Assembly (NCBI GenBank): GCA_029706075.1
Contig: JAINUG010000031.1
Coordinates: 2,277,001-2,341,000, forward strand
DNA length: 64,000 nt
Direction of reading: 5' to 3'
From: Aldrovandia affinis
Taxonomy: Eukaryota; Chordata; Actinopteri; Notacanthiformes; Halosauridae
A model generated the notes under the pieces. That model ran no database searches, was not told the DNA's origin, and was given only the letters and a program-made list of their open reading frames with translations. Of the stretch, positions 63,756 to 64,000 are shown piece by piece; position 1 is the stretch's first letter, and each line of letters starts with the position of its first letter. The position numbers and the translations under genes are program-made.

Positions 63756-64000
63756 TGTGGCAGCCGCCCGGAGGCATGGAAAGGGGTGGTTATTGAGGGG
63801 CGGTACATAGCAGCCCGCTGGCTCCACCCCTGCACCCTAATGGGGAATCCAGGGCTGTCTGGGCACACCTGACGCACGTTTTCAGTAATCCCAGGAGAAA
63901 TAAAAGATGAACCTCTGTTCTACATCGGCGTAAAGTACCGGAAGGGAAAAGCGCGGAGTAGGATTGGAAAAGAGAATTGTGTTTTTGGGTTGCTTACTGG
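63756..64000 (+). repeat. 3' LTR, truncated by the window end
   Basis: Begins TGTGGCAGCCGCCCGGAGGC and aligns without net indels to 60277-60521, with about 22 differences. Confidence 0.85.

Larger units (their letters stand above)
60277..64000 (+). mobile_element. Gmr1-like Ty3/gypsy LTR retrotransposon, defective, 3' LTR cut by window end
   Basis: Two direct repeats begin TGTGGCAGCCGCC at 60277 and 63756. Over the 245 bases available they differ at about 22 positions by hand count, so the insertion is old. Between them, in order, are a SCAN-like Gag, a CCHC knuckle, protease (DSG), the C-terminal part of integrase with a GPY motif, reverse transcriptase, and RNase H. Integrase before RT is the gene order reported for Gmr1-type elements, unlike standard Ty3/gypsy. 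The interior is about 3.2 kb and lacks the integrase catalytic core, so it is internally deleted. A purine-rich tract (GAGGGGGGAGATA) precedes the 3' LTR. It sits in a TAFA4 intron. Confidence 0.85.

Overview
The window is teleost-type vertebrate genomic DNA. The evidence is multi-exon genes with GT/AG introns, V-SINE-like and tRNA-headed SINEs with L2-type tails, Tc1, hAT-like and piggyBac-like DNA elements, long CA/TG microsatellites, and a Ty3/gypsy element of the Gmr1 type known from fish. The species cannot be named from the sequence alone.

Three host genes lie head to tail on the + strand in the order TMF1, EOGT, TAFA4, which from memory is the order on human chromosome 3p14. (1) TMF1, a Golgi coiled-coil protein, is represented by its last ten coding exons (3463-10199, 434 codons plus stop); its upstream exons lie left of the window. 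(2) EOGT, the ER-resident EGF-domain O-GlcNAc transferase, is complete: fifteen coding exons (12899-25668) sum to exactly 528 codons (527 residues), ending in an HDEL-type ER-retention tail, with a probable noncoding first exon ending at 11610. (3) TAFA4, a small secreted chemokine-like protein, has two coding exons in the window (48591-48706 and 57468-57623); its last exons lie to the right. Functionally these are a Golgi tether, an ER glycosyltransferase and a secreted neuromodulatory peptide. They are neighbours by synteny, not members of one pathway.

Layout: 1-3462 is a TMF1 intron holding a decayed, unrecognised coding sequence (duplicated CCHC knuckle region, long coiled coil, basic tail) broken by insertions. 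3463-10199 is TMF1, 10200 to about 11350 its 3' UTR, and 11400-11610 the EOGT promoter and first exon. 12844 to about 26930 is EOGT with its UTRs. 26930-48590 is the intergenic and TAFA4 5' region, rich in microsatellites, old LINE/SINE copies and some non-repetitive A/T-rich blocks that may be conserved noncoding DNA. 48707-57467 is a TAFA4 intron. 57624-64000 is a later TAFA4 intron filled by two Tc1-like elements and a defective Gmr1-like LTR element whose 3' LTR runs off the window.

The most unusual signal is that four exons (TMF1 last exon, EOGT exons at 14805 and 19292, TAFA4 exon at 48591) are each preceded by tandem copies of their own 3' splice-site region, in some cases including the first bases of the exon. 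No bacterial-type operons, CRISPR arrays or riboswitches are present.
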